A stretch of DNA of 64,000 nucleotides from WJMT01 sp964599635 (GTDB lineage Bacteria > Acidobacteriota > Aminicenantia > Aminicenantales > Aminicenantaceae). Positions 25,181 to 34,670 of the stretch are shown piece by piece. Positions within the stretch are counted from its first letter, which is position 1. Each line of letters begins with the position of its first letter. The stretch is taken from the NCBI GenBank assembly GCA_964599635.1, contig CAZRGM010000009.1, positions 74,742 to 138,741 on the forward strand. Reading direction: 5' to 3'. Both the position numbers and the translations under genes were made by a program. Under the pieces are notes generated by a model. It made no database searches and was not told the DNA's origin. It saw nothing but the letters and a program-made list of their open reading frames with translations.

Positions 25181-26065
25181 TTATATAAAAAACTTTTTTA
25201 ATTTAAAACCAAAATACTGTAAAAATCCAGTAAAATCATAGGCGCCATTAAGCTTTCTCTTAAAGTTTGATAATCCATCAATGTTATAAATCGGGATCCT
25301 GCGAAGCTCATAAAAATCGCTTTTTACATGATTGCCTCCAACCTTGGTGGAGAGAGCTGCCTTATAACCAGCTGATTGTATAATTCTTTTGTCCTTCTCA
25401 TCATAATTACCCCATGTCCCATAGGGATAAGTAAAATACTCTATTCTTCTGCCCAGTATATCTTCCAGATCTCTTTTTGATTCAGAGACCTCTTTCCTGA
25501 CTTCCTCTTTGCTCAAGCTGCCGAGATCCCTATGACTTCTGGTGTGTGATGCGATGGTTATCCCATAATCACTCAGAACCTTTAACTGTTTTTTTGAAAG
25601 GGGAAGTCCTTCTTCTCTGTCATTTTGATTTTTTATTCCATCCCCATGGAGCCACGGAAAAGGTCTGTTCCGGTTTATATATTCAGTTATCACCGAAAGC
25701 ACAGCTTTCAATGAATACTTTGAGATAACCGGAAAAGCTAAGGTATAGTTATCTGCAAATCCATCGTCAAATGTTAATATAACCGTTTTTGGAGGAATAA
25801 GCCGCCTTTTTTCTTTTAATTGAATGAAATCATCCAGATCGATTACGTTATAATCATTTTCTGCAAGATACTTCATTTGTTTAGAAAACACATTACGAGA
25901 AACTGAATGGTAGCCAAAACCTCTCTTTTTTATATCAGAACTAATGCTGTGATAGTTTAGGATATGCACAGAATGACTTTTTTTAAAATGATTTTTAAAC
26001 CTAAGAAAAAAATCCACTAAAATAACGATAGGCCAAAGGATCACACTTGAAATGTAGTATATCAT
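25181..26065 (-). CDS. Polysaccharide deacetylase (NodB/CE4 family)
   Basis: A single N-terminal hydrophobic helix (residues 3-20) is followed by the NodB domain. Motif 1 is VILTFDDGFADNY (Asp-Asp). Motif 2, SHTRSHRDLG, carries the two metal histidines. Motif 3, FTYPYGTWG, is also recognisable. CE4 enzymes remove N- or O-acetyl groups, here probably from the glycan made by this locus, on the outside of the inner membrane. The ATG overlaps the sulfotransferase stop by four bases (ATGA). Confidence 0.88.
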   Translation of the reverse strand: MIYYISSVILWPIVILVDFFLRFKNHFKKSHSVHILNYHSISSDIKKRGFGYHSVSRNVFSKQMKYLAENDYNVIDLDDFIQLKEKRRLIPPKTVILTFDDGFADNYTLAFPVISKYSLKAVLSVITEYINRNRPFPWLHGDGIKNQNDREEGLPLSKKQLKVLSDYGITIASHTRSHRDLGSLSKEEVRKEVSESKRDLEDILGRRIEYFTYPYGTWGNYDEKDKRIIQSAGYKAALSTKVGGNHVKSDFYELRRIPIYNIDGLSNFKRKLNGAYDFTGFLQYFGFKLKKFFI

Positions 26066-26940
26066 GAATCCATTTTAGAAAATTCGGGAAAGTAGATTTC
26101 CATCAAATCTTTGCAATAAAAATCAATTTTTTCTTTGAGATACTTTTTGTCTATTTTCTGCAGCACATCAAATGACTTTGTTCGTTTGTTCAGATGAGAC
26201 TGAGAACGATCCAGGCTGTTCAGGGGAATATCTAAAAATTTTTCCATGTTTTCTATATTTTTGCTGATCTCAGGAGTTCTTATAACCATAAGTCTGTTTT
26301 TAGGGACCGTGGAAAAAATTTTTTCATTATATGCTTTCCACCTGGATAAATATCCATCAATGGTGTACAAATCCATTTCAGCAAGGATTTGTTCCTCTTT
26401 GACGTGTTTAAAATCGTCCTTGAAGTAAATATCCCTTAGTTTCTTCCAGAAAATATTCCTGTCCGATAAGGGACGTCCCAGCTGATGATTGATGTAGGAA
26501 TTCAGCCAGGAATAACAGTCTCTCATCAACAAAATAAACTTTGCCTGTTCAAACTCACGAACGAGCATATCGATAAAGAAATATAAGAAATGTGAAGACT
26601 CCAGTTCCAGCCACAAAGACCTGTCCCTTTTTAGAATAAAGGAATTCATCTGTTTTTTGGTGAGGCCGCCCTTGAGATAATGGACTATCTTTTCAGTGGT
26701 GTAGACATCCTGTGCCTCATGTTCTGCCCGATATCTTTGTTGAAATAATCCCGCGACTGAGGCCGTGCCGGTCCTTGGGATACCCAAGCAAAAAGCATGG
26801 AATTCCCTGGGATATAAATACTTGCGTAAAGGATATACGGTGCCCATCAAATAATGTTTCCCAATCATAGCAGGTCTCTTGACAGTATTGAAGATTTTAT
26901 TAGGCATTATTTTCTTGGCTGTCTTTTCAATTTTTCCCAT
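26062..26940 (-). CDS. Sulfotransferase-family protein
   Basis: A 292-residue cytosolic protein. FCLGIPRTGTASVAGLF near residue 50 is the 5'-phosphosulfate (PAPS) loop, with Arg/Thr in place of the more common Lys. FILLMRDCYSWLNSYINH is the 3'-phosphate-binding motif with its Arg and Ser. The C-terminus has an IENMEKFLDIP stretch typical of carbohydrate sulfotransferases. Sulfation of the exported polysaccharide is the simplest role. It overlaps the downstream deacetylase by four bases and shares one base with the upstream glycosidase (TAATG). Confidence 0.8.
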   Translation of the reverse strand: MGKIEKTAKKIMPNKIFNTVKRPAMIGKHYLMGTVYPLRKYLYPREFHAFCLGIPRTGTASVAGLFQQRYRAEHEAQDVYTTEKIVHYLKGGLTKKQMNSFILKRDRSLWLELESSHFLYFFIDMLVREFEQAKFILLMRDCYSWLNSYINHQLGRPLSDRNIFWKKLRDIYFKDDFKHVKEEQILAEMDLYTIDGYLSRWKAYNEKIFSTVPKNRLMVIRTPEISKNIENMEKFLDIPLNSLDRSQSHLNKRTKSFDVLQKIDKKYLKEKIDFYCKDLMEIYFPEFSKMDS

Positions 26941-28301
26941 TATAAGCTTCCTGTTGAAATCACAAATTGAGTGATGCTCTTGGGTTTGATATCAAATTTT
27001 TTTAAATCATTGTATGGGGATTCTTGATAAGAATCAACATCATTCTCATCAAAGGTATGCTTTTTGAGTGAAGACTTCTGGTCTGAATGGATGTTCTCAT
27101 CTATTTGGATGCAAATGTTTTTGAATTTTTTTTTAGTGGGATTGAGTAGAGTGACCACGAGCTCCTTATTGTTTTTTAAAAAAGCCAAGACTTTTAATTT
27201 TTTTAAAGGATTGATCACTTGAATCCCCAAACCGCCTAAGATACCTCTGGTCATGAACTTAAAAGCATGAAAGGTCCTGGTTTTTTCAGCCGAATCAGGA
27301 TCTTTTTGATCAAACTTTAAGACGCCCAGTCCTTTGGTGAAATCCTTAGGCTGGGCAGGCCCCAGATATAAAGATGCAGAAGCTCCGCCTACAGCCTGCA
27401 AATACAGAATCTGAGCGGCTCTTAAAGCGGTCTCTAAATCATTGGTATCGTGGTGGGGCCACCACGCCCATTCACTGTTCAAAACAAGCTTGGGAGAGGA
27501 AAAAGAATCATCCGAAAGCAGGCTTTTCGCTTGTTTGAGAGTGCGGGCATCCTGAAGATTCCCTCCCACATTGTGATAGGACAAACCATCTAAACAGGGG
27601 GGGCTGGTTTTTAATATTTTTTTTACCCATTTTTTATTCCATTTTGCCAGGCCCGGTCCAATGACCTTGGAGTCAGGCACAGCTTTTTTGATGCCTCGAT
27701 AGGCTCTTTCAAGCAAAAGCCAATACTGAAAAGGAGATATCCCCTGACGGATCCCATTATAATGAGGAAGCGAAGTTTCTCCGTCAAAATATCCGATGTC
27801 CGGTTCATTGGTTATTTCAAAAAAACAAGCGGTTCCCGGCCAATTTTCATCCACATATTTTGCCAAATGAAAGCAAAACTGTTCCCAGATCGGGAGGAAA
27901 TCCGAAGATTCGGTCAGTCTATAAGGTTCCCACTCGCTCTTGAGTGAAGGGTTGACACAAATAAGGGCTTCCCAGCCCAGCTCATGGCATCTCTTTAATT
28001 CATAGGAATAAGCGGTGTCTTCGCTTTTCGCCCAGGAAACGTGAGCGTTTTCCATTCCCTTTTTTATCGATTGAGAGAAAGAAAAGTTTCCTTTTAAATC
28101 ATCCGGTAGGAAATGCTTCATGGTAAAACCCATTCTGACCATGTTGATCCCGATCTCCTGGCCTAAACGATCCCAGGAAGGGGCTTTGACACTCTGAGGG
28201 CCGGCACTTATAGGCCCCCCATCCGGCCATCCCCGACCGCTCCATCCAATATACTGGATCCCCTTTCCCACAGACTTATTTATGATTTGTATTACCTTCA
28301 T
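26940..28301 (-). CDS. Clan GH-A glycoside hydrolase-like protein, cytoplasmic
   Basis: A 453-residue TIM-barrel-type glycosidase. ACFFEITNEPDIG near residue 160 carries the Asn-Glu acid/base pair, and LVLNSEWAWWPHH near 275 the probable nucleophile Glu. YHNVGGN and QAVGGASASLYLGP fit GH39/GH5-like barrels. A short C-terminal beta domain (residues ~370-453) follows. There is no signal peptide, which is unusual for such enzymes inside a biosynthetic operon. It may trim or remodel lipid-linked intermediates. AGGAGGGG lies 23 bases upstream of the ATG, which is too far to be ideal. Confidence 0.7.
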   Translation of the reverse strand: MKVIQIINKSVGKGIQYIGWSGRGWPDGGPISAGPQSVKAPSWDRLGQEIGINMVRMGFTMKHFLPDDLKGNFSFSQSIKKGMENAHVSWAKSEDTAYSYELKRCHELGWEALICVNPSLKSEWEPYRLTESSDFLPIWEQFCFHLAKYVDENWPGTACFFEITNEPDIGYFDGETSLPHYNGIRQGISPFQYWLLLERAYRGIKKAVPDSKVIGPGLAKWNKKWVKKILKTSPPCLDGLSYHNVGGNLQDARTLKQAKSLLSDDSFSSPKLVLNSEWAWWPHHDTNDLETALRAAQILYLQAVGGASASLYLGPAQPKDFTKGLGVLKFDQKDPDSAEKTRTFHAFKFMTRGILGGLGIQVINPLKKLKVLAFLKNNKELVVTLLNPTKKKFKNICIQIDENIHSDQKSSLKKHTFDENDVDSYQESPYNDLKKFDIKPKSITQFVISTGSL

Positions 28302-28437
28302 CCGACTTCTTTTATTATCTTTCCCCTCCTAACTTTTTTTGAAATGCATAAAGTGAAAATCATTACAAGAATAACTAGAATAATCATGTTTCTCACTCAT
28401 AACTTTTAAAAAGTAATATTCATGATAAATTCGTATG

Positions 28438-29661
28438 CTAATGCATACAGGTTTTATGAATAATCTTTTTGAATTTTTGAGTGCATATCTCCCTAGAATA
28501 ACATTTTTCCAGGGCTCTCCTCCCCTTTCTTCCCATTTCCTCTATCTCAGGCTTATGATTGTAAGCCCAGAGTATTCCATTTTTTAATTCTTCCGCATCC
28601 GAAGGATTGATACTGATGCCGCAGTGAAATTCCTCAGTTATTTTTTGAACCTCACTCTCTTTATCCAATGCAGCGATATAGGGTTTCCCAGCAGCCATGA
28701 TTCCGTAGACTTTACTGGGAACAATGATTCCCCCCATTCCCTTTTTTAGGGTCACTAAGTGGATATGAGCTGCATTCAAGGTGAATTTTAAATTTTCTTT
28801 ATCCTGATAAGTCAAAAATTTTATATTTTTCAATCCCAGAGAAGCGGATAAATCGACCAATCCCTTTTTGCTGGCTCCTTCTCCAATCAGGACAAAGAGA
28901 ATGTCCTCTTCTTCTTTTAATAATTCAGCCGCATGAATCACGTTTTCTAAATCCTGGGAAAGACCCATATTTCCAGAGTACATCACCACAAATTGAGGAG
29001 CGAAATTCTTCTTGTAAAAGTCATTAGTCTCGAGTCCAATGGGAACAATCTGTTCGGGATCAGCCCAATTGGAGACCACCTCTATTTTTGTCAAAGGAAT
29101 ATGGTTCTCCTGAGCTAACCGCATTCTCATATCTCTTCCAGGGACAATGATCCTGAAAGAATGGTCATAAAGAAATTTATTGGCTCCTTTTAATATTCCT
29201 ATGACAAAAGGCTGGGTTAATTTTTGATTCACAATCCCCACATTAGGCCATAAGTCCTGAACATAGTAAACAAAGGGGACTCTCCTCAGTTTGCTGTAAA
29301 GAAAGGCAATAAGCCCTAACAAAGGAGGATCTGTTTCTGAGACCACAAAGCTCACTTTTTTAAAAAACATCACCTTAAAAAAACAAAGGGTAAAATAGGA
29401 GATCAAATTAATCAGTCTGAAGAACAGATGCTTCTTGGGCAGCCGGGCGTTGTTGACTCGCCAAATCGTTATGTTTTTATAATCTTCACGGCTGAATAGG
29501 CCCCTGTTTATTACCTTTCTATAAAGAGGATTCCCGCACACCACATGCACCTCAAATTCTTGAGTCAGATCCTCACACAGTTCGGTCAGAAGCTGTCCGG
29601 TTGACTCCACATCCGGATAAAAAGAGCGGTTTAAAAAGAGAACGGATTTTTTTAAAGTCAT
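28438..29661 (-). CDS. Family 4 glycosyltransferase (WbuB-like)
   Basis: A GT-B retaining transferase of about 407 residues. The N-terminal lobe has RSFYPDVESTGQLLTEL; the C-terminal lobe has VVMYSGNMGLSQDLENVIHAAELL and GGIIVPSKVYGIMAAGKPYIAA at the usual nucleotide-sugar site. The WbuB-like subgroup transfers amino- or deoxy-sugars in O-antigen assembly. I chose the ATG at 29661 because AGAGGA sits six bases before it and it shares a base with the previous stop (TAATG). An in-frame ATG at 29703 is inside that gene. Confidence 0.88.
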   Translation of the reverse strand: MTLKKSVLFLNRSFYPDVESTGQLLTELCEDLTQEFEVHVVCGNPLYRKVINRGLFSREDYKNITIWRVNNARLPKKHLFFRLINLISYFTLCFFKVMFFKKVSFVVSETDPPLLGLIAFLYSKLRRVPFVYYVQDLWPNVGIVNQKLTQPFVIGILKGANKFLYDHSFRIIVPGRDMRMRLAQENHIPLTKIEVVSNWADPEQIVPIGLETNDFYKKNFAPQFVVMYSGNMGLSQDLENVIHAAELLKEEEDILFVLIGEGASKKGLVDLSASLGLKNIKFLTYQDKENLKFTLNAAHIHLVTLKKGMGGIIVPSKVYGIMAAGKPYIAALDKESEVQKITEEFHCGISINPSDAEELKNGILWAYNHKPEIEEMGRKGRRALEKCYSREICTQKFKKIIHKTCMH

Positions 29662-30707
29662 TAAGGTTCCTCTGACTTGATATGGATTTCTGAAAGGTCC
29701 CATCCTGCTTTTTTAAACTTATTGAAAAGGCTCCAAAGCCCAAACCGCAGAAAATGCTGCTCTGTTTGATAGAGAGATTCAAATCGATTTGATTTTTTCA
29801 GCTTCTGCTTCAACTCTTTTCTTTTTTTCATCAAATTATCCAGATGATCCAGCACCCCTTTTTTGGCTTTGATAAAAGACATTCCTCTGCCTATGGAGAG
29901 ATAAAAAAAGAAAAGCGCCAGCTCATAAAGAAAGTGGCTCAGTAAATATTTTGCAAATAAAGGACCCTGCATATTTTTAACGAATAAAAATTCAATATTC
30001 CGTCTTCCAAACTCTATGAAAAACTTATTTTTTTTAATTCTCCTCCGAGATCCGTAATGATAAGACACAGCCTGAGGCTCATAAATGCAGGTGTATCTAA
30101 AAAGCCTGAGGCGGAATGACAGATCCGTATCTTCAAAATAAATAAAGAACTCCGGATCAAAAAAACCAACTTTTTTAATGACTTCTTTTTTATAAAGAGC
30201 TGCCGTGGCACAGGGGCCAAACACCTGCTTGCGGCGGTTAACCGGCTCCGCATTCTCTGACAGATTCTTATAATCCCAGCAGGCTCCTAAACCATAAAAT
30301 TCCACCCCGGCAGAGTCGATCAAGTCTCTTTGGTGATAATGGATGATCTTTGTGGCGACACTTCCTAAATTTTTATCAGGACTGTCCTTAAAAACAGATA
30401 CCGCTTTTTCAAGCCAGTCTTTCTCCAGCACCGTGTCATTATTGATCAAAGCGAGGTATTCTCCTTCAGCGTGCTTCAATCCCCTGTTGTTGGCTTCAGC
30501 AAATCCGTAATTTTTTTCAAAAGCGATAAGCTTATCCACATGATAATTTTTTTTGATTATCTCCAGGGATTGGTCTGAAGAGTGATTATCCAGGAGGATA
30601 ACCTCATAATTTTTATAGGTCTGGGAATAGACCGAATCCAGACACTCAGCAATGGTCTTTTCCCCGTTCCAGTTCACGATAATAAAACTGACTTTTCCTT
30701 TTTCCAT
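29661..30707 (-). CDS. Family 2 glycosyltransferase
   Basis: A GT-A inverting transferase. The first 230 residues contain FIIVNWNGEKTIAECLDSV, LLDNHSSDQS, LALINNDTVLEKDW (the D-x-D-like metal site) and FFIYFEDTDLSFRLR (catalytic ED). A basic, helical C-terminal third with hydrophobic stretches is probably membrane-associated. This WcaA/rhamnosyltransferase-like group often adds rhamnose, which fits the rfb genes nearby. It is followed without gap by the next glycosyltransferase operon member. Confidence 0.88.
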   Translation of the reverse strand: MEKGKVSFIIVNWNGEKTIAECLDSVYSQTYKNYEVILLDNHSSDQSLEIIKKNYHVDKLIAFEKNYGFAEANNRGLKHAEGEYLALINNDTVLEKDWLEKAVSVFKDSPDKNLGSVATKIIHYHQRDLIDSAGVEFYGLGACWDYKNLSENAEPVNRRKQVFGPCATAALYKKEVIKKVGFFDPEFFIYFEDTDLSFRLRLFRYTCIYEPQAVSYHYGSRRRIKKNKFFIEFGRRNIEFLFVKNMQGPLFAKYLLSHFLYELALFFFYLSIGRGMSFIKAKKGVLDHLDNLMKKRKELKQKLKKSNRFESLYQTEQHFLRFGLWSLFNKFKKAGWDLSEIHIKSEEP

Positions 30708-31598
30708 TTAATATATATCCGAATTTCTTCTGAAAGGAGCTTTGATGAGCTTGAGAATAGGGATAAAAATCCAGTATTTGACCCTATTCACTGCCAGCAG
30801 AACAGCGTATTCATAAGGATTTTTGTTTTTTTTGAAATATTTCAGCAGACTCTTCTGGTATTCTTTTATTTTCTTGATCTCTCCCCATTGTTCAGAGCTT
30901 TTTGATAAAAAATGTACGGCTGAGGCGTGAGGGTCATGCATGATTTTCCACCCGGCCTTATGGATTCTCAGGCAGAGATCCACTTCTTCAAAATACATCC
31001 AGAATTGTTCATCAAATCCACCTACCTGGTTCAGCACGTCCCTTCTTAGAAAAAGAAAGCTTCCCATAATCTGGTTGACCTCTCTTATATCAGAATGGTC
31101 CCAATCCAGCATCAAATATTCTCGAAACAGCTTCATCCTTGGAAAGAGAAACCGAATCCCAAGAAGCATCAAAAGATAAGTTTTAAAGTCAGGGAATTTT
31201 CGGCAGGAATGCTGGAGAGAACCGTCTGGAAAAGTCAACCTGCAGGAAGAAGCTCCAACATCCGGATGAGACTCCATAAATCGAAACATCTCATTCAGGC
31301 AGTGAGGATTGACTTTCACATCACTGTTTAAAATCAGCACATATTTTCCCTTTGCCGCTTTAAGGCCTTGATTTCCGGCTCTTCCATAACCCTTGTTTTC
31401 CTTATTTTTGATCAGAAGGACATCCGGAAAATCCTGCTCGACCATCTCCGGGCTTCTATCTGAAGAATGGTTATCGACCACAATGATCTGCAGACGAAGA
31501 TCATCAGCGTGAGTTTTTACAGCCTCAAGGCATTGGCACAGCAAATCCCTGGTGTTCCAGTTGATGATGATGACGGATAGATCATAATGATTAGGCAT
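30708..31598 (-). CDS. Family 2 glycosyltransferase (rhamnosyltransferase-like)
   Basis: A 296-residue GT-A enzyme: VIIINWNTRDLLCQCLEAV, VVDNHSSDRS, VLILNSDVKVNPHCL (metal motif), MGSFLFLRRDV, and FWMYFEEVDLCLRIHKAGW (catalytic region). It closely resembles the previous gene in plan and is immediately adjacent to it, so both likely add successive sugars to the same lipid-linked chain. WbbL-like rhamnosyltransferases look like this; the donor is inferred only. Confidence 0.88.
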   Translation of the reverse strand: MPNHYDLSVIIINWNTRDLLCQCLEAVKTHADDLRLQIIVVDNHSSDRSPEMVEQDFPDVLLIKNKENKGYGRAGNQGLKAAKGKYVLILNSDVKVNPHCLNEMFRFMESHPDVGASSCRLTFPDGSLQHSCRKFPDFKTYLLMLLGIRFLFPRMKLFREYLMLDWDHSDIREVNQIMGSFLFLRRDVLNQVGGFDEQFWMYFEEVDLCLRIHKAGWKIMHDPHASAVHFLSKSSEQWGEIKKIKEYQKSLLKYFKKNKNPYEYAVLLAVNRVKYWIFIPILKLIKAPFRRNSDIY

Positions 31599-31599
31599 G

Positions 31600-33393
31600 T
31601 CAGTAGAACTTTTTTATTCTGAAGTCTTCACTTTCATAAGACAGATTAGGATTGTAATAAGGATCTGATGCCAACTGGTTCCCCCATTTTTTTTTCATAA
31701 ACATCACTTCATCCGGATCCAAATAATCAGACCGGCTCTGAGATTCATAGTGAACTAAAACCGCATAGGGAGTATACACAATGAGATATCCTCTTTTTCT
31801 CAATTTCAGACAAAGATCTACGTCATTAAATCCTATAGGCAAATGTTCCTTATCAAATCCCCCGACTTCTTCAAACACTTCTTTTCTCAGCATCATACAG
31901 GCCGCAGTGACCGCGCTGTAATTCCGTATGGTGTTGAGTGAACCAAAATATCCATTACTGGTTTTTGGAAATTTTTTATGTGAATGAGCGGCCACTCCGC
32001 CCAATCCAATAAGGGTTCCCGCATGCTGGATGGTGTCATCCGGATACAGCAATTTAGCTCCCACAGCACCCACTTCTTCTCTCTGGACATGTTCCAGCAT
32101 AGAGGTCATCCACTCTGGAGAAATGACTTCTGTATCATTGTTTAAAAAAAGGAGATGGCTTCCTCGGGCATGAGCCGCAGCCAAGTTATTGATTTCTGAA
32201 AAATTATACTCTTTCTCATACGGGAGAACACGAATCCCCTCTTGTTCCTCCAGAGAAGATAAAAAACTTAAAGTCTCCGGATGTTCACTTTTATTATCCA
32301 CAATGATGATTTCATAATTGGGATAATCGGTCTTTTTCTGAATGCTCTGAACACATCTTTTCAGAAAAGAGACTTTATCTTTGTTAGGAATAATGACAGA
32401 GACTTGTGGCTCATTCCTTATTTTTCTTTTCACCCTGTAGCTTTCAAATTGATGAAAATTGATTCCTTTCTCCACCGTCCCTTCGATTTTGCGTCTTTCT
32501 AAAGCTTGGCTCAGAGCTTTTATGGAATTTTCGATGTGAACGGCTTTTTCCTTATGGCCCATAGAGGTGGAACCTTTGACCTGCCTCCAGTGATAGAGAA
32601 CTTTGGGAATATGATAGACATTGTCTGTTTCTTCAGTCAGTCTTAAAACTAGGTCATAATCCTGACTTCCCTCAAATCCTTTTCTAAATCCTTTGATTCT
32701 TTGGATGATTTCTCGACGGCACACCAAAAAATGGCAGATATAATTAAAAGACAGCAGGAGGTCGGGGGAATAATCTGGTTTAAAAAAAGGCTGAAACCTT
32801 TTTCCTTTGAGATCAATTTTATCTTCATCACTGTAGATCAGGTCTGCCTCAGGATGCTGGTTGAGAAGTCTGACCACTTCAAACAGCGCATCTTTAGAGA
32901 GTTCATCATCATCATCTAAAAATCCCACAAATTCCCCTTGAGCTAATGCCAGGGCTTCGTTGGAAGCCCCAGCAATTCCTTGATTTTTGGTTAAAAACTT
33001 TATATTCATTTTCTTATTATCTCGATACCTGGAGAGAAATCTTTTTATGTGTTTCCGGGTGGAGGCATCATCCACAAGACACAGCTCCCAGTTTTCATAG
33101 ATCTGGCCCAACACAGATTGAAGGGCTTTTTTCAGCCATTTCCTCTCCACATTATAAACCGGCATAATAAGGCTGATTTTGGGTTGGTGTCTAAACTTTT
33201 TGATCTGTTCTTTTATATTTTCTATATCTTTTTTAAGCAGATAATAATGATCCATCCAAATCTCATATTCAGTCTTAAACCGTCTGGAGGATATTTTTTT
33301 GGCTTTATGCCAGAATGCTGAAAACCCTTCTTTGAGTAAAACCGGGAATGTCCTCTTCATGAGGACCCCTATGTATCTGAGCTTCAGCTTCAC
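31600..33393 (-). CDS. Two-domain family 2 glycosyltransferase
   Basis: A 597-residue protein with two GT-A modules. Module 1 (about 70-300) has ISLIMPVYNVERKWLKKALQ, CLVDDASTRK and FLDDDDELSKDALF. Module 2 (about 330-560) has VSVIIPNKDKVSFLKRCVQS, LLFLNNDTEVISPEW and FNDVDLCLKLRKRGY. Bifunctional transferases of this shape often build ABC-exported O-antigens, each module adding one sugar of the repeat. It overlaps the wzt stop by four bases. A homologous two-domain protein is at 43653-45605. Confidence 0.88.
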   Translation of the reverse strand: MKLKLRYIGVLMKRTFPVLLKEGFSAFWHKAKKISSRRFKTEYEIWMDHYYLLKKDIENIKEQIKKFRHQPKISLIMPVYNVERKWLKKALQSVLGQIYENWELCLVDDASTRKHIKRFLSRYRDNKKMNIKFLTKNQGIAGASNEALALAQGEFVGFLDDDDELSKDALFEVVRLLNQHPEADLIYSDEDKIDLKGKRFQPFFKPDYSPDLLLSFNYICHFLVCRREIIQRIKGFRKGFEGSQDYDLVLRLTEETDNVYHIPKVLYHWRQVKGSTSMGHKEKAVHIENSIKALSQALERRKIEGTVEKGINFHQFESYRVKRKIRNEPQVSVIIPNKDKVSFLKRCVQSIQKKTDYPNYEIIIVDNKSEHPETLSFLSSLEEQEGIRVLPYEKEYNFSEINNLAAAHARGSHLLFLNNDTEVISPEWMTSMLEHVQREEVGAVGAKLLYPDDTIQHAGTLIGLGGVAAHSHKKFPKTSNGYFGSLNTIRNYSAVTAACMMLRKEVFEEVGGFDKEHLPIGFNDVDLCLKLRKRGYLIVYTPYAVLVHYESQSRSDYLDPDEVMFMKKKWGNQLASDPYYNPNLSYESEDFRIKKFY

Positions 33394-34670
33394 TTTGGAT
33401 TCCCTTTTCGTTCATGATTCCATTGAGAAGGAATAAACAGAGTCCCGAATTTTTCTTTAACTTCACGGCTCTCCACCACATTAAAGACAAGACATTTTTC
33501 TAAATGGTCATAGGCATGGCGGAGTGAAAAATCATAAATCGAGACTGAAAAAATATAACTTCCAGGGAGAAAAGGAATTGAATCAACAGTGTATTCCACA
33601 AATCCTTTTCCTTCAATCCAATCGATCTCACAGCCTCCTGTGCTGGTGTTAGGACCCGTTAAAAGGGTGCCGTCTTCTTTATAAATGGCAATACCAAATA
33701 CGGGCTTTTTGATTCTTTTCTTGGCTTTGTAATCCATTCTGATTTTCAGAGAGTCTCCGGTTTTAAAGTCATAACTCTCCTGGCCTTTATCATCAAAAAA
33801 TTTGACGGATGTTATTTCAGCTTCCCGGCTCCCCCATCGATTGAATTGGGTGGCGGCCAGGGTTTTTATGGCCCCTGATTCAGCAGCTTCCTTTTCATCC
33901 TGATCCAATCTCAAAGCCTGTTTTCTCTTTCGAAAAAGCATTCTGTGGTATTCTGAAATCACTTCCACGGGATCCTCTCTAGTGAACTGCTGGCCGTCAT
34001 CAATGAGAAAAACTCGATCGCACATCCTTTCTATAACGTTCAGGTCATGAGATACAATGAGAATTGTTTTTCCTTTGTCTTTAAATTCCTCAATCCTTTC
34101 AAAGCATTTCTTCTGAAAATTCTCGTCCCCCACGGCTAAAATTTCATCAATGAGTAAAATATCCGGGTCAACATTAATGGCAATGGAAAAACCCAGTCTT
34201 AAATACATGCCTGACGAATAAGTCTTTATGGGATTATCTATGAAATTTTTTAATCCGGAAAAATCAATGATTTCCTCTATTTTTTCATCGATCTCCTTTT
34301 TTCTGAAGCCCAGAAGAGAGGCATTGACATAGATATTTTCTCTTCCAGATAATTCATCATGGAATCCAGCTCCCAATTCTATCAAAGTGGCAATGTTTCC
34401 CTTGGCTGAAATCTCTCCCTCATCCGGAAAAAGGATCCGGGCTATCAGTTTGAGGAGAGTGCTCTTTCCAGAACCATTTTCGCCAATAATGCCCACGGTC
34501 TCTCCCTCTTGGATATTCATATTGATATTCTTCAAAGCATAGAACTCCTCATAGGGAGATGATTTGAATCCCTTAAGCAAATTCAAGAAAGCGTATTTGA
34601 GGTTAGACGATTTTTCGTGATACCTCCTGAATTTTTTTGAAAGACCCGTTATTTTTATGGCTTCCATCAT
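33390..34670 (-). CDS. wzt: Polysaccharide ABC exporter ATPase with carbohydrate-binding C-domain
   Basis: Residues 1-235 form the ATPase: Walker A GENGSGKST, signature YSSGMYLRLGFS, Walker B ILLIDEILAVGD and the H-loop SHDL. Residues ~270-420 form a Wzt_C-like beta-sandwich (EITSVKFFDDKGQESYDFKTGDSLKIRMDYK, GSYIFSVSIYDF), which in known exporters recognises the terminal modification of the finished glycan. It works with the permease gene it overlaps upstream by four bases. The C-domain implies a capped polymer; the nearby methyltransferase and sulfotransferase are candidate cap-makers. Confidence 0.92.
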   Translation of the reverse strand: MMEAIKITGLSKKFRRYHEKSSNLKYAFLNLLKGFKSSPYEEFYALKNINMNIQEGETVGIIGENGSGKSTLLKLIARILFPDEGEISAKGNIATLIELGAGFHDELSGRENIYVNASLLGFRKKEIDEKIEEIIDFSGLKNFIDNPIKTYSSGMYLRLGFSIAINVDPDILLIDEILAVGDENFQKKCFERIEEFKDKGKTILIVSHDLNVIERMCDRVFLIDDGQQFTREDPVEVISEYHRMLFRKRKQALRLDQDEKEAAESGAIKTLAATQFNRWGSREAEITSVKFFDDKGQESYDFKTGDSLKIRMDYKAKKRIKKPVFGIAIYKEDGTLLTGPNTSTGGCEIDWIEGKGFVEYTVDSIPFLPGSYIFSVSIYDFSLRHAYDHLEKCLVFNVVESREVKEKFGTLFIPSQWNHERKGNPK

